Counted from the first letter of the stretch, positions 56,311-64,000 are shown. The stretch is DNA of 64,000 nucleotides from Actinomycetaceae bacterium (GCA_030530685.1 JAUMUM010000007.1:25581-89580), one strand, 5' to 3'. Numbers and translations: made by a program. Notes: generated by a model not told the origin, from the letters alone.

Positions 56311-56736
56311 ATGGTCGTCCCCTCCCCACTCATCGACACCGCGGTCATCGTCGCGGCCATCGGCTTCGCCGGCATCCTCGTCACCTCCCGCTCGAATCGG
56401 CGCACCGCCAAAGACGCAGCTAACGCATCCGCCAAAGCCGAGGTTGCCAAGGCGCGCGTCGAGGAGCAGAAAGTCGCGTCCGAAGCCCAGGATTCGGCGA
56501 TCCGCTCATGCCTCTCTCTTATCGACGTGTTCAAGGCTCAGATCTCCGACTTGACCAGCCGGCAAACCGAGATGGAGAAACGCCTCGACGAGGCCTTAGC
56601 CGGCCGAGACGCCGCACGACATGAGCGCGACGTCGCCCTCGACAGGCTCGACATCGAAGAGGACTACACGTCCCTTCTCATCGACCACATCACCAACCAC
56701 CGGCCGCCACCACCCCCACCTCGCCCACGCCACTGA
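56311..56736 (+). CDS. TM and coiled-coil protein in the lysis cassette
   Basis: 141 residues: one membrane segment (about 8-25), then coiled coil (AKAEVAKARVEEQKVASEAQ; TEMEKRLDEALAGRDAARHE) and a Pro-rich tail. Could be a holin-accessory or spanin-like protein; no family assigned. Confidence 0.7.
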   Translation: MVVPSPLIDTAVIVAAIGFAGILVTSRSNRRTAKDAANASAKAEVAKARVEEQKVASEAQDSAIRSCLSLIDVFKAQISDLTSRQTEMEKRLDEALAGRDAARHERDVALDRLDIEEDYTSLLIDHITNHRPPPPPPRPRH

Positions 56737-56750
56737 AAGGAGCATCCCTT

Positions 56751-58082
56751 TTGACCGCCATCAACACCGAAGCCGTCGTCAACTACGCCCGGTCCATGAT
56801 CGGGCAGCCCGGTTACAACGGCCTATGCGAGAAATTCGTCCGCGACATGTATGGCTTCCCCCGCGCCTACGCCTCCGCCAAAGAAGCCTACCGGGCGTCG
56901 GCCGCATCCGGCCCCATCCACAAAGACTACGACGCGCCGCCCGGCGTGCCCGTCTTCTGGGACCTGACCGGCCCCAACGCCGCCTACGGGCACGTCGCCC
57001 TATCCATCGGTGACGGCTGGGCCATCTCCACATCCGACGAACGCGGGAAACCCGGCATCTGTGCTATCTCCATTCGCCGCTACAGCCGCTCGGCAGCCGC
57101 CTACCTCGGATGGGCCGAGATCTACCACGGCCACCGCGTCTATGCCGCCGATGAGCGCGTTGCCACAGCCCCAGCAGGACCTACCGGGCGCGGTCCTCTC
57201 AACGGGGTCGACGTCCACGCCCGCTACCAGGCCGGACTGCGCGCAGCCAACCTGCTCGGCGTGTCGTTCGTCATCACCAAATGCACTGGCGGGACCGGCC
57301 TCGTCGTCAACGGCTGGCAAAACATGCTCGACGGCGCTGCCCTCACCGGCGTCTACCACTACGCCCGCGAACGAGGCCAAGCCGGCAGTCCAGCCCAGGA
57401 AGCGGCAAACTTCATCGCCCAAGCCCGCAAAGCCCCGACCGACGCCCTCCTCGTCCTCGACTGGGAAGAATCCCACGCCACCAACCTCGCAGACGCCGAC
57501 TGGATCCTCGAATGGATGCGCACCGTCGAGGCCGCTCTCGGCAGGCGCCCCATCTTCTACACCTACCAGTCCGTCCTCGCCGCCCACCCAGCCCTAGCCC
57601 GCGTCCAGCAAGCCGGATACGCCCTCTGGCTCGCCCGCTACCCCTACAACACAGCTGTCGGCTGGAAACAGTGGGACGCCCCCACCGTCCCCTACTGGGG
57701 CCGCCCCATCATGTGGCAGTACTCCAGCGCCGGCGGAGTCCCCGGCTGGCCCGGCGCCCTCGACCTCAACATCTTCTACGGCGACGCCACCGACTGGCGA
57801 GCACTCGCCGGCACCCCCACCACCCGACACGAAACGGAGGAACTCGACATGTTCATCGTCTCCCGCGAAGGCGACGAAGCCGCCTACCTCGTCACCGGCA
57901 CATCCATGCGGCAAATCGACTTCGCCCAAGCCCAGGCCCTCACCGCGGCCGACGTACCCGTCAAACGGCTCGACCCCCAGAAAGTCCTCGACCTACAGCG
58001 CGCAATCAACGAAGCCGCCGACTACGAGGCCACAACCCAGCAGGCCTACGCCAACCACCGCAGCCAACAGGCAGCCAAGTAA
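56751..58082 (+). CDS. Endolysin: CHAP-like amidase/peptidase plus GH25 muramidase
   Basis: 443 residues. Domain 1 (1-125) is a cysteine peptidase/amidase: C26 in GLCEKFVRDMYG and H81 in GHVALSIGDGW. Domain 2 (150-345) is glycosyl hydrolase family 25: D154 in GVDVHARYQ and D237-W-E239 in LLVLDWEES, with MWQYSSAGGVPGWPGALDLN. A C-terminal alpha-helical region (350-443) may bind the wall. TTG start with AAAGGAG 9 nt upstream; no ATG fits the frame. Confidence 0.92.
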   Translation: MTAINTEAVVNYARSMIGQPGYNGLCEKFVRDMYGFPRAYASAKEAYRASAASGPIHKDYDAPPGVPVFWDLTGPNAAYGHVALSIGDGWAISTSDERGKPGICAISIRRYSRSAAAYLGWAEIYHGHRVYAADERVATAPAGPTGRGPLNGVDVHARYQAGLRAANLLGVSFVITKCTGGTGLVVNGWQNMLDGAALTGVYHYARERGQAGSPAQEAANFIAQARKAPTDALLVLDWEESHATNLADADWILEWMRTVEAALGRRPIFYTYQSVLAAHPALARVQQAGYALWLARYPYNTAVGWKQWDAPTVPYWGRPIMWQYSSAGGVPGWPGALDLNIFYGDATDWRALAGTPTTRHETEELDMFIVSREGDEAAYLVTGTSMRQIDFAQAQALTAADVPVKRLDPQKVLDLQRAINEAADYEATTQQAYANHRSQQAAK

Positions 58083-58090
58083 GGAGCACC

Positions 58091-58360
58091 ATGGAACCCG
58101 ATACCACCCCCACACAGCTCGCCCACCCCGCCCGCGCCGTCCTGCGCACACTCATCGCCTCCGCCGTCGGAGTCCTCGTCACCCTCGCCGCCCGCGCCGG
58201 CATCGACCTGGCATCCCTGGCACAGCCCCTCGTCGAGGCACTCACAGCCGTCGCCTGGGCCATCGCCACCGGTACCGCACAGTGGATCCTCACCCGCCCC
58301 GCCGTCGACGCCTTCCTCAAACGCTTCGCCCCCGGCCTAGCAACCACACCCCGCCCCTAA
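58091..58360 (+). CDS. Holin
   Basis: 89 residues with two hydrophobic helices (about 17-34 and 47-66) and a charged C-terminus, placed behind the endolysin. TAAGGAG upstream. Forms the membrane lesion that releases the lysin. Confidence 0.85.
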   Translation: MEPDTTPTQLAHPARAVLRTLIASAVGVLVTLAARAGIDLASLAQPLVEALTAVAWAIATGTAQWILTRPAVDAFLKRFAPGLATTPRP

Positions 58361-58364
58361 CACG

Positions 58365-58408
58365 CTAATCCCCCTCTACCCTGACACCCCAGGGCAGAGG
58401 GGGATTAG
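58365..58408. terminator. Strong bidirectional terminator after the late operon
   Basis: 13-bp stem CTAATCCCCCTCT / AGAGGGGGATTAG with an inner CCCTG / CAGGG pairing, between the holin and the convergent right-end genes. Confidence 0.85.
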
Positions 58409-58426
58409 TCGTATCAACAGGCCAGC

Positions 58427-58636
58427 CTACCGCTGGCCGTGTAGGTCGGTTCGCGCGCCCCGGCCGGGACGGTGCTTGTTCCACTCATCGATCGTCTCCG
58501 GCAGCCACCCCCGTACATCCCCGACGAGGGCATCGGGTTCCGGCGTCAGGCCCTTACGAACATACGAATGGAAAGAGGCAGGACGAATGCCAAGCCGGGC
58601 CGCGGCCTCGGTCGCCGACAGATAGCGGACGGTCAT
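58427..58636 (-). CDS. MerR/excisionase-like small HTH protein
   Basis: 69 residues: RYLSATEAAARLGIRPASFH, then YVRKGLTPEPDALVGDVRGW, EWNKHRPGRG. ATG 58636 overlaps the stop of the upstream 50-aa gene. Either an excisionase (it is the gene nearest attR apart from the two tiny genes) or regulator of the right-end cluster. Confidence 0.78.
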   Translation of the reverse strand: MTVRYLSATEAAARLGIRPASFHSYVRKGLTPEPDALVGDVRGWLPETIDEWNKHRPGRGARTDLHGQR

Positions 58637-58785
58637 GATGCCCGCATCTTCCTGGCCACCCTGACGGCCTCGGCCACACCGACGCACAAGATGCCAGCCC
58701 CACACAAGACGGCAGCAACCCCATCAAGGCGCGGAACAATCACCGCGGCCGCAACGGCCACCACACATGCAGATGTCGTACTCAT
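58633..58785 (-). CDS. Small hydrophobic protein (50 aa)
   Basis: Two hydrophobic stretches (ACVVAVAAAVIV; GVAAVLCGAGILCVGVA) and a basic C-terminal end (RVARKMRAS). Its TGA overlaps the ATG of the HTH gene (ATGA), supporting translation. No clear ribosome site. Not recognised. Confidence 0.6.
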   Translation of the reverse strand: MSTTSACVVAVAAAVIVPRLDGVAAVLCGAGILCVGVAEAVRVARKMRAS

Positions 58786-58811
58786 AATCTTTGGTAGAAT
58801 CTGGGTGGAGG

Positions 58812-58838
58812 GCCCACCCCCATGATGTGGGAGTGGGC
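58812..58838 (-). terminator. Hairpin between two right-end mini-genes
   Basis: GCCCACTCCCA with TGGGGGTGGGC on the minus strand (11 bp, one G-T pair, 5-nt loop), just after the 36-aa gene. No U-tract, so probably a partial terminator or RNA stabiliser. Confidence 0.5.
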
Positions 58839-58844
58839 TGGACC

Positions 58845-58955
58845 TCAGTCCTTCTTCTCCTTGTCTCCCTTGCCGGACCGGAACATCTCGACGAGCTTGG
58901 CCGCTGCGAGAATCATCGTTCCGACTCCGGCAAGGAGGCTACCCAGTTCTCCCAT
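58845..58955 (-). CDS. Tiny amphipathic membrane protein (36 aa)
   Basis: MGELGSLLAGVGTMILAAAK opens the protein, ending in a highly charged tail (SGKGDKEKKD). AAGGAGGTGA lies 4-5 nt before the ATG and a near-perfect promoter lies 28 nt further upstream. General look (single TM plus basic/charged tail, very strong expression signals) recalls small holin-like or type I toxin-like peptides, but no homology is claimed. Confidence 0.7.
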   Translation of the reverse strand: MGELGSLLAGVGTMILAAAKLVEMFRSGKGDKEKKD

Positions 58956-58989
58956 GTCACCTCCTTTCCTGTTCCTGATGACACACATA

Positions 58990-59018
58990 ACTATACCTAG
59001 CGACACCAACTATGTCAA
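58990..59018 (-). promoter_or_regulatory. Near-consensus promoter of the right-end mini-gene cluster
   Basis: TTGACA (59018-59013), 17-bp spacer, TATAGT (58995-58990) on the minus strand, the best sigma70-type match in the window. ATAGTT occurs twice, in the spacer just after the -35 box and overlapping the -10 box, about 18 bp apart. Confidence 0.85.
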
Positions 59019-59094
59019 GTCGAAACAGTAAGTCACATGGGGTATTTTTAGGGGACTATCACATGTTAAACACTGATATGCCAACGATTCCGTA

Positions 59095-59150
59095 GAATCC
59101 CCCATCCTCCGCTCCCATGATCGGCGGGTCGTCAACATCGGCGGCCCGCC
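59095..59150. repeat. attR of the prophage
   Basis: 56 bp identical to attL; carries only the last 18 bp of tRNA-Ser plus the terminator stem. The right flank continues imperfect similarity to the attL flank. Confidence 0.95.
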
Positions 59151-59393
59151 AGTCTTTTCTCCCGGAACCGCAAGGAAATCTCGCACGCCGCGACCGACCC
59201 CGAAACCTCGCCGCGTAGTGCGGGCAGAACGGGACCACGCCTACGGATCTCGTGCATTGTGACGGACGCATCGCCAAAGACCGACCGGCCAAGCAGCAGT
59301 TTCCCGCGCTCACGAGGTCGACCAGCATCCACGATGCGGATGCTGACGAATCAGAAATACCGCGCCAATGCCAGTCGCACATAGGCTTAGCCC

Positions 59394-60107
59394 ATGCTAA
59401 TCGCTTACGTCGATGAGTCATTCCCTCAAGGACAGGACTTCTACTTCATCGGCGCTGCCATTGCCGAGCAGGACGCGTGGAATGACCTAGAAGACAAGTT
59501 CGCCAATCTGCGGTCAAAGTTCGCGACCCTCCATGGTTTACCCTCTGAGATCGAGTTTCACGGGCACGAGATCATGGGAGGCGCTCACGAATGGAAAGGC
59601 CTGCGTGGACGACACCGGGAAGCGTTCAGCGTCTACAACGAAGCTTTGAGAGCAGTCGCGTCTGCCGACGTCAGTTTTCTTTTCAAAGGCCTCGACGTTG
59701 TTCGGTTGGCGAAACGGTACAGCGACCCGTTTCCCCCATACATGGTCACCATGACTTTCCTTCTCGAAAAGATCAATGAGCACGCTCGAACGCAGTCACC
59801 GGACGAATGCATCGTCGTTGCCGATATGAATAGCCTTCAGGACAAGTTTCAGAAGAACTTCGAAGACTACAAAACGCGGGGAACGTTCGGGTACAAGAAA
59901 AGCAAGCTGGAAAGACTTTCATCACCACTCAACTTTGCCGACTCATCGACAGTAATCGGCCTGCAAGCCATCGACCTTGCCCTATACGTGTATCAGAGGT
60001 GCCACTGCGCACCTGAAAACGAGCACCCTAAAGCCCGCCGATCCAGGGAAAAACTGTGGGCCATCATTGAGCCGAACGTCACCTATCAGAACATTTGGTA
60101 CCCGTGA
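59394..60107 (+). CDS. DUF3800 domain protein
   Basis: 237 residues. Opens with IAYVDESFPQGQDFYFIGAA (D7-E8, family signature), later ECIVVADMNS and FADSSTVIGLQAIDLALYVY, the latter giving the second acidic pair; RNase H-like fold expected. The family is poorly characterised and often found in variable genome regions near mobile elements. TAGGCT lies 8 nt before the ATG without ribosome site. Lower GC than neighbours, just outside attR. Confidence 0.85.
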   Translation: MLIAYVDESFPQGQDFYFIGAAIAEQDAWNDLEDKFANLRSKFATLHGLPSEIEFHGHEIMGGAHEWKGLRGRHREAFSVYNEALRAVASADVSFLFKGLDVVRLAKRYSDPFPPYMVTMTFLLEKINEHARTQSPDECIVVADMNSLQDKFQKNFEDYKTRGTFGYKKSKLERLSSPLNFADSSTVIGLQAIDLALYVYQRCHCAPENEHPKARRSREKLWAIIEPNVTYQNIWYP

Positions 60108-60113
60108 CATAAC

Positions 60114-60135
60114 AGAAGCCCCTCGCGGGGCTTCT
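60114..60135. terminator. Terminator after the DUF3800 gene
   Basis: AGAAGCCCC / GGGGCTTCT, 9-bp perfect stem with a TCGC tetraloop. Confidence 0.8.
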
Positions 60136-60398
60136 GGCTGGCAACGTTCGGAATACCCGCCCGTTGTATTTCCACTTTCTCACGCCACTTGACATCCGTC
60201 AAGACCGCTCGGCATCGGGGCACTCACTCCAAGCGGTCACCGGTGTTACACGCCATGCTGGTCCCAGCTCACACGCGAGCCGCCCCACGTGACACCCACA
60301 CGGCCGGCCCACCCCGTCACGGCAAGCGGCAACCAACTCATCCCCAAACCGCCCTCCGCCCGGTCGCGCGAACCTACCTTTGGCCCTGTCGCGCAAGC

Positions 60399-60752
60399 CT
60401 ATCCGCGACCAGCCCTCGCACACATCGCCTGGCACCCCAGCACCACCAGGCCACACACGCCGACCGCGAGGGACGCCGACCAAGCAAACCCGGTAGGACT
60501 CGCCACCTGCAGGGCCATGCCGAGCCCAACCAGACGCACGTCGAATCGAGCCGTGCCGATCACCGCCACAGCCGCTCCACACCCGGCTGCTGCCGCGAAT
60601 GGGACAAGACCGGGCACAACCCCGTCGTAGAACACGGCGACCCACAGCCCGAATCCGGCGCTGGCGGTCGCGCATACGGCTCCCGCCCACTCCAGGACCG
60701 CGCTCGGAGCCCTGTTCTTCCTTCCACCATTGGCACGCACGATGATCACCAT
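60399..60752 (-). CDS. Small integral membrane protein
   Basis: 117 residues with three to four hydrophobic stretches (WAGAVCATASAGFGLWVAVF, VPFAAAAGCGAAVAVIG, LAVGVCGLVVLGCQAM). Its ATG overlaps the stop of the secreted-protein gene by 7 bp, so it is translationally coupled. Not recognised. Confidence 0.65.
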   Translation of the reverse strand: MVIIVRANGGRKNRAPSAVLEWAGAVCATASAGFGLWVAVFYDGVVPGLVPFAAAAGCGAAVAVIGTARFDVRLVGLGMALQVASPTGFAWSASLAVGVCGLVVLGCQAMCARAGRG

Positions 60753-61513
60753 TCCGCTTTGCTATCAGCCTTGACACCCGTCGCTATGTGAGTTCCGGGG
60801 CACGACCCATTCTGCCAAAACGTGACCCTGTAGCCACCGTTGGGATAGGAGACGTGCGTGTTGCGCAGCTCGATTCCCTGCCAGCGCGATTTGACGTTGC
60901 ACCACACCCAGTCGGTGTGGAATTTCCCGCTCGATTGCGCCGACGCCGTCGCGCCCCAGTCACTGTCGAAGAGCACAATGTCGGGCCTGCCGGAGGCGTG
61001 ATTCCACGGGACTCCCGTGTACGAACGCGCGGTCCATTTCACCATGCTCGTTTCGTGGCCATCCCAGCAGCGGTAGGTGTTCAAACGGTGTTTGGCGATG
61101 TCGACGTTGGCGACGTCCTGCACGGTTTGCGATGAATGGACCCAGTCGCATTGCTGGCCAGATGTCGGCGAGGCACGGCCGGAAGTCTGAACAGTGTGCG
61201 CCGGCGGCCGAGTGGGATCGCCGAGCGTGCCAGTGGGCTCCCGGAACGCATCCACTGCGCGAACGCTTTCCACGTGACACGCGTTCGAGATCTCGTACTC
61301 GACATTCGCATCGCCGTCGCTCTCGACGACGACAGACAACGCCTCGCAGTCGCCCTCACCGGAAATCGTCACGGTCGCATCGGCGGCGGGCTCGACCACC
61401 GTTCGCGCTTCGCCAGGAACCTGCGGCGATGCCCTGCTCGGTCCTGCGCTCACGACCATTGCCAGTACCTGCAGCGCGACCAGGCATACCGCCCGCTTGC
61501 TCACGCGCCTCAT
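60746..61513 (-). CDS. Secreted protein of unknown function
   Basis: 255 residues with a Sec signal peptide (VSKRAVCLVALQVLAMVVSA, cleavage near ASP/QVP). The mature part is beta-rich and Trp/Cys-containing (TYRCWDGHETSMVKWTARSY; WVWCNVKSRWQGIELRNTHV). The pairing with a small membrane protein resembles an export-immunity or anchoring pair; function unknown. Confidence 0.72.
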   Translation of the reverse strand: MRRVSKRAVCLVALQVLAMVVSAGPSRASPQVPGEARTVVEPAADATVTISGEGDCEALSVVVESDGDANVEYEISNACHVESVRAVDAFREPTGTLGDPTRPPAHTVQTSGRASPTSGQQCDWVHSSQTVQDVANVDIAKHRLNTYRCWDGHETSMVKWTARSYTGVPWNHASGRPDIVLFDSDWGATASAQSSGKFHTDWVWCNVKSRWQGIELRNTHVSYPNGGYRVTFWQNGSCPGTHIATGVKADSKAEW

Positions 61514-61845
61514 CCGCCCACCTCGCTCAAGCCGAAAACGATATGCACGGACACTACGTGTCCCAAGCGCCTAGCACTCTGGGAAAAGCGAAGACGCGCG
61601 CTCAAGAAGATGAGCCCCTGTGGCGAGCGCCTGCGCAGGCACACATCACCTAAGCCCTACCCGTGCCGGCCTGACGGGCTTCGACGATCGCACGATCAGC
61701 CTATCGGGCGCCTACTGCCGCTGAACCGCCGCAGGTTCGCGATGTCGTGCTTCACGAGATCGCGGACGCGCTCATCGGCCCCAGGCGCAATCACAATGCC
61801 ACGTGGCGGGCCAAGAGGCGGCGGATAACACACCGCCGCCCCTCA
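61514..61845. other. Intergenic region, rocD terminator
   Basis: No gene supported. GGCGGCGG (61817-61824) and CCGCCGCC (61833-61840) form an 8-bp hairpin just after the rocD stop, the likely terminator. Confidence 0.6.
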
Positions 61846-63045
61846 TCACGCGGCCAGCTTCTCGCGCGCCGACCGCAGAACGCCCTCCAGCACGTCCATC
61901 GCCCAGTGGAGCTCCTCGGGCGAGATCACCAGCGGCGGCGCCAGCCGAATCGTCGACCCGTGCGTGTCCTTGGCGAGCACGCCCTCGGCGGCCAGGCGCT
62001 TGCACAGATCCTTGCCTTCCAGGCCGAGTGACGGCTCGACGTCGATCCCTGCCCAGAGCCCGACGTGACGCGCCCCGGCAATGAGCCCCGCCTCGGCCAG
62101 CGAATCAAGCCGCTCGCCGAACACCTTGCCCAACTCGCGCGCCCTGAGCTGGAACTCGCCCGTCTTGAGAAGGCCGACAACCTCGAGCCCGATGCGGCAG
62201 GCAAGCGGGTTGCCGCCGAAGGTGGACCCGTGCGTGCCAGGCGTCATCAGGCCCAGCACGTCGGCGCGCCCAACCACCGCCGAAACCGGCATCATGCCGC
62301 CGCCGAGCGCCTTGCCAAGCGTCGTCAGGTCGGCTCGCACCCCCACGCGCTGCTGGTCGAGCGTGTACCCGGTCCGGCCGAGCCCCGCCTGGACCTCATC
62401 GACGATGAGGAGAATGTCGTGGGCATCAGCCAGTGCGCGCAGGCGCGGCAGGTAATCGTCCGGAGGGATGACGACCCCGGCCTCGCCCTGAATGGGCTCG
62501 ACGAGGATCGCCGCGGTCGTGCCGTCGATGGCCGCGGCCACGGCGTCGGCGTCGCCAAAGGGGACCGCGCGGAAGCCCGGCGTGTACGGCCCATAGTGGT
62601 CGCGGGCAACGGGGTCGGTCGAGAAGGAAACGATTGTGGAGGTCCTGCCGTGGAAGGACCCTTCCGCCACGATAATCGAGGCGGAGTCCTCCGCCAGTCC
62701 CTTGGCGAGGTAGCCCCAGCGACGGGCCGCCTTGATGGCCGTCTCAACGGCTTCGGCTCCCGTGTTCATGGGCAGCATCATTTCCGTGCCGGTCAGCTCC
62801 GTCAGCGCCTCGGCGAACGGGGACAGAAGGTCGTGGTCGAACGCGCGTGACACCAGAGTCAGCTTCGCGACCTGGTCCTGCATGGCCTCGACCAGGCTCG
62901 GGTTGCAGTGACCGAAATTGACCGCGGAGTAGCCGGCAAGGCAGTCAAGGTAACGGCGCCCATGGGCATCCGTCAACCATACGCCTTCACCGGAATGTAA
63001 AGAAACGTCCAGAGGCGCATAATTTGGTGCTAGTGCTGATGTCAT
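61846..63045 (-). CDS. rocD: Ornithine aminotransferase
   Basis: 399 residues, class III PLP aminotransferase. Features: NTGAEAVETAIKAARRWGY, the phosphate-binding GSFHGRTSTIVSFS, D216 in IVDEVQAGLGRTG and the PLP lysine K245 in TTLGKALGGG, then GTHGSTFGGNPLA. The pattern of NTGAEAVETA with YAPLDVSL is that of ornithine-oxo-acid aminotransferase, which turns ornithine into glutamate semialdehyde. The frame is open to 63126 but the promoter lies at 63053-63080, so ATG 63045 is the start. Confidence 0.9.
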   Translation of the reverse strand: MTSALAPNYAPLDVSLHSGEGVWLTDAHGRRYLDCLAGYSAVNFGHCNPSLVEAMQDQVAKLTLVSRAFDHDLLSPFAEALTELTGTEMMLPMNTGAEAVETAIKAARRWGYLAKGLAEDSASIIVAEGSFHGRTSTIVSFSTDPVARDHYGPYTPGFRAVPFGDADAVAAAIDGTTAAILVEPIQGEAGVVIPPDDYLPRLRALADAHDILLIVDEVQAGLGRTGYTLDQQRVGVRADLTTLGKALGGGMMPVSAVVGRADVLGLMTPGTHGSTFGGNPLACRIGLEVVGLLKTGEFQLRARELGKVFGERLDSLAEAGLIAGARHVGLWAGIDVEPSLGLEGKDLCKRLAAEGVLAKDTHGSTIRLAPPLVISPEELHWAMDVLEGVLRSAREKLAA

Positions 63046-63052
63046 AATGGAA

Positions 63053-63084
63053 ATTCTAAAGGCCGACGTAGGTTTTGCAAAACC
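63053..63084 (-). promoter_or_regulatory. rocD promoter with palindromic operator
   Basis: TTGCAA (63080-63075), 16-bp spacer, TAGAAT (63058-63053), then 7 nt to the ATG: leaderless. The perfect 14-bp palindrome GGTTTTGCAAAACC (63071-63084) covers the -35 box, where a repressor would block polymerase. Confidence 0.65.
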
Positions 63085-63784
63085 CCGTTTCGCGGGCGAT
63101 TCAGGCGCATATGCGCATGCATTCATACCTATTCAGAGCCGACATTGACAACCCCTCTCCCTCGATAGCGCCTTGTCCGCGCGTGTGCTGGCATGGAACC
63201 AACGGACCAAGAGTAAAGGGGCTGGAATCAATGTATAGGTAAACGTGGGTAAATCTTTAAGGTGCCATGAATAACGGAGTGAGTCTCGAATCGTGAGGTC
63301 GTGCGGTGCCGATCGCGGCCGGTTCGGCACCGGGCAGCGCCTTCCAAACACGCGGCCGCGGCCGCCCACCGCCGCGGTTCGCGACGTGCCGTCACCCGGC
63401 CGCGCCCGGACTACCGTGTCCGCGCCCCCTGTCTCGACACCTGCCCGCCCTCGTCTCGGCACCCTCCACGCTCGCCCGATCACGCGCGGGCCGTCGGCCG
63501 ACTTCCCAGGGATTTGGTAAAGAACCGGCCGGCTCCCCGCCCGGCCGACGGCGCGCGGTTGGCTCTTTGCGAGAGTGAGCCGCTCGCGGGAACGGGCAGC
63601 CGGGCAGCCTCGTCCGCGGCGCATCATTAGCCAGCAGATTTGAAGGCCTCAGCCCTGCCTACTCGCGGCCCCGGGAACCACCGGCGTCACCGTCATCGAC
63701 GAAGCTGGCTAAGCCACGCCCGCTCGCGGCACCAGATCATCCGCCAGCTGGCCCGCGCCGGCTGGGGCACTCAGCCCTGCCCGC
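63085..63784. other. Intergenic region upstream of rocD
   Basis: No gene supported. Between 63220 and 63265 the DNA is AT-rich and holds a direct repeat GGTAAA-CGTG-GGTAAA and TATACA on the minus strand, a possible distal promoter. From 63300 on it is GC-rich low-complexity DNA. Confidence 0.45.
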
Positions 63785-64000
63785 TCATGACCCCGGGGCA
63801 CGGAGCGGAAAGGTGAGAACGCCGTCGGGCAGACGCATGTCGGGCCGTCGGCGGTGACGACGGCGGTGAGTCACGGGAGGCGGCGTTCGAGCGGTGTCGA
63901 TGTCGGCGACGAATGCTGCCAGCGATGCCCGGGCGCCGGGAATCTGCCGCCGCCCGAGTTTGACTTCGAAGGCCGCCCAGCGCCCTTCGGCGAGCTCGAC
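63785..64000 (-). CDS. C-terminal fragment of probable DUF4143 ATPase, edge of window
   Basis: Minus-strand frame entering from the window edge, 71 residues to TGA at 63787-63785. WAAFEVKLGRRQIPGARASL is the PD-(D/E)XK-like end domain of AAA-DUF4143 proteins, and RLPDGVLTFPLRA is their usual finish. Between them the frame reads VTHRRRHRRRPDM, whereas a neighbouring frame reads LTAVVTADGPTCV, the expected family sequence, so two compensating indels are likely. Confidence 0.6.
   Translation of the reverse strand, partial: VELAEGRWAAFEVKLGRRQIPGARASLAAFVADIDTARTPPPVTHRRRHRRRPDMRLPDGVLTFPLRAPGS

Larger units (their letters stand above)
23336..59150. mobile_element. Complete siphovirus-type prophage integrated in tRNA-Ser
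   Basis: Bounded by 56-bp perfect direct repeats at 23336-23391 and 59095-59150. Contents in order: tyrosine integrase, accessory genes, immunity region, recombination and replication genes, packaging, head, connector, tail, lysis, then a minus-strand cluster of very small proteins. Every core module has an uninterrupted representative, the gene order is that of lambda-like siphoviruses of actinobacteria, and no transposon or frame-breaking mutation was seen except the programmed tail frameshift. Confidence 0.95.

Noticed and set aside
59059..59421. Minus-strand frame across attR
   Set aside because: Spans the recombination junction and repeats the antisense of the tRNA end; not conserved coding.
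63133..63627. Minus-strand 164-residue frame upstream of rocD
   Set aside because: Low-complexity Arg/Gly/Pro content, no ribosome site, and its DNA includes an AT-rich region that looks regulatory.

Overview
The window is GC-rich DNA (many GTG and TTG starts, tightly overlapping genes, WhiB-family and DUF4032-type genes, an actinobacterial-type SRP RNA) from a high-GC Gram-positive bacterium. I infer an actinomycete, possibly Actinomycetaceae; no 16S gene is present to settle this. It is chromosomal DNA carrying one apparently complete siphovirus-type prophage.

Left chromosomal part (1-23.3 kb): a membrane-anchored DsbA-like protein; a Ser/Thr protein kinase with a long linker of TxxL repeats; a sugar-type ABC transporter ATPase; an aldo/keto reductase divergent from a TetR regulator across a shared palindrome; a DUF4032 protein; the lysC-asd aspartate-pathway operon; an ArsR regulator with an NAD(P)H oxidoreductase; the dnaX-recR operon with SRP RNA upstream on the same strand; a small GerW/YtfJ protein; a YbaK/EbsC-type deacylase; an ABC exporter operon ending in an XRE regulator, with a large palindrome at its promoter; and tRNA-Ser(GGA).

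Prophage (23336-59150, about 35.8 kb): integrated at the 3' end of tRNA-Ser(GGA) with 56-bp perfect direct repeats at both ends. In order: integrase; an accessory block (lipoprotein, unknown protein, membrane HIRAN-like protein, ImmA peptidase plus two-TM protein); immunity region (second ImmA peptidase, XRE repressor, operators, leaderless Cro-like gene, antirepressor); a recombination and replication module (SMC-like ATPase, DUF3799 exonuclease, Sak4-like ATPase, WhiB, resolvase, an initiator-like gene carrying probable origin iterons, SSB); a short opposite-strand pair; HNH endonuclease, terminase, portal, MuF, scaffold, SU10-type capsid; connectors; tail genes including a GGGAAAC -1 frameshift in the tail-assembly chaperones; a tape measure with an M23 peptidase domain; a two-domain endolysin and a holin. 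At the right end a minus-strand group of very small proteins is driven by a near-consensus promoter. All essential modules look open, so the prophage may be inducible.

Right chromosomal part (59.15-64 kb): a DUF3800 protein, a secreted protein coupled to a small membrane protein, ornithine aminotransferase (rocD) with a leaderless promoter and a perfect palindrome over its -35 box, and the C-terminal fragment of a probable DUF4143 ATPase running off the window.

Recurring theme: several genes have a -10 element 6-8 nt before the start codon and no ribosome binding site, which fits leaderless transcripts. All family calls rest on reading motifs by eye; no database search was run.
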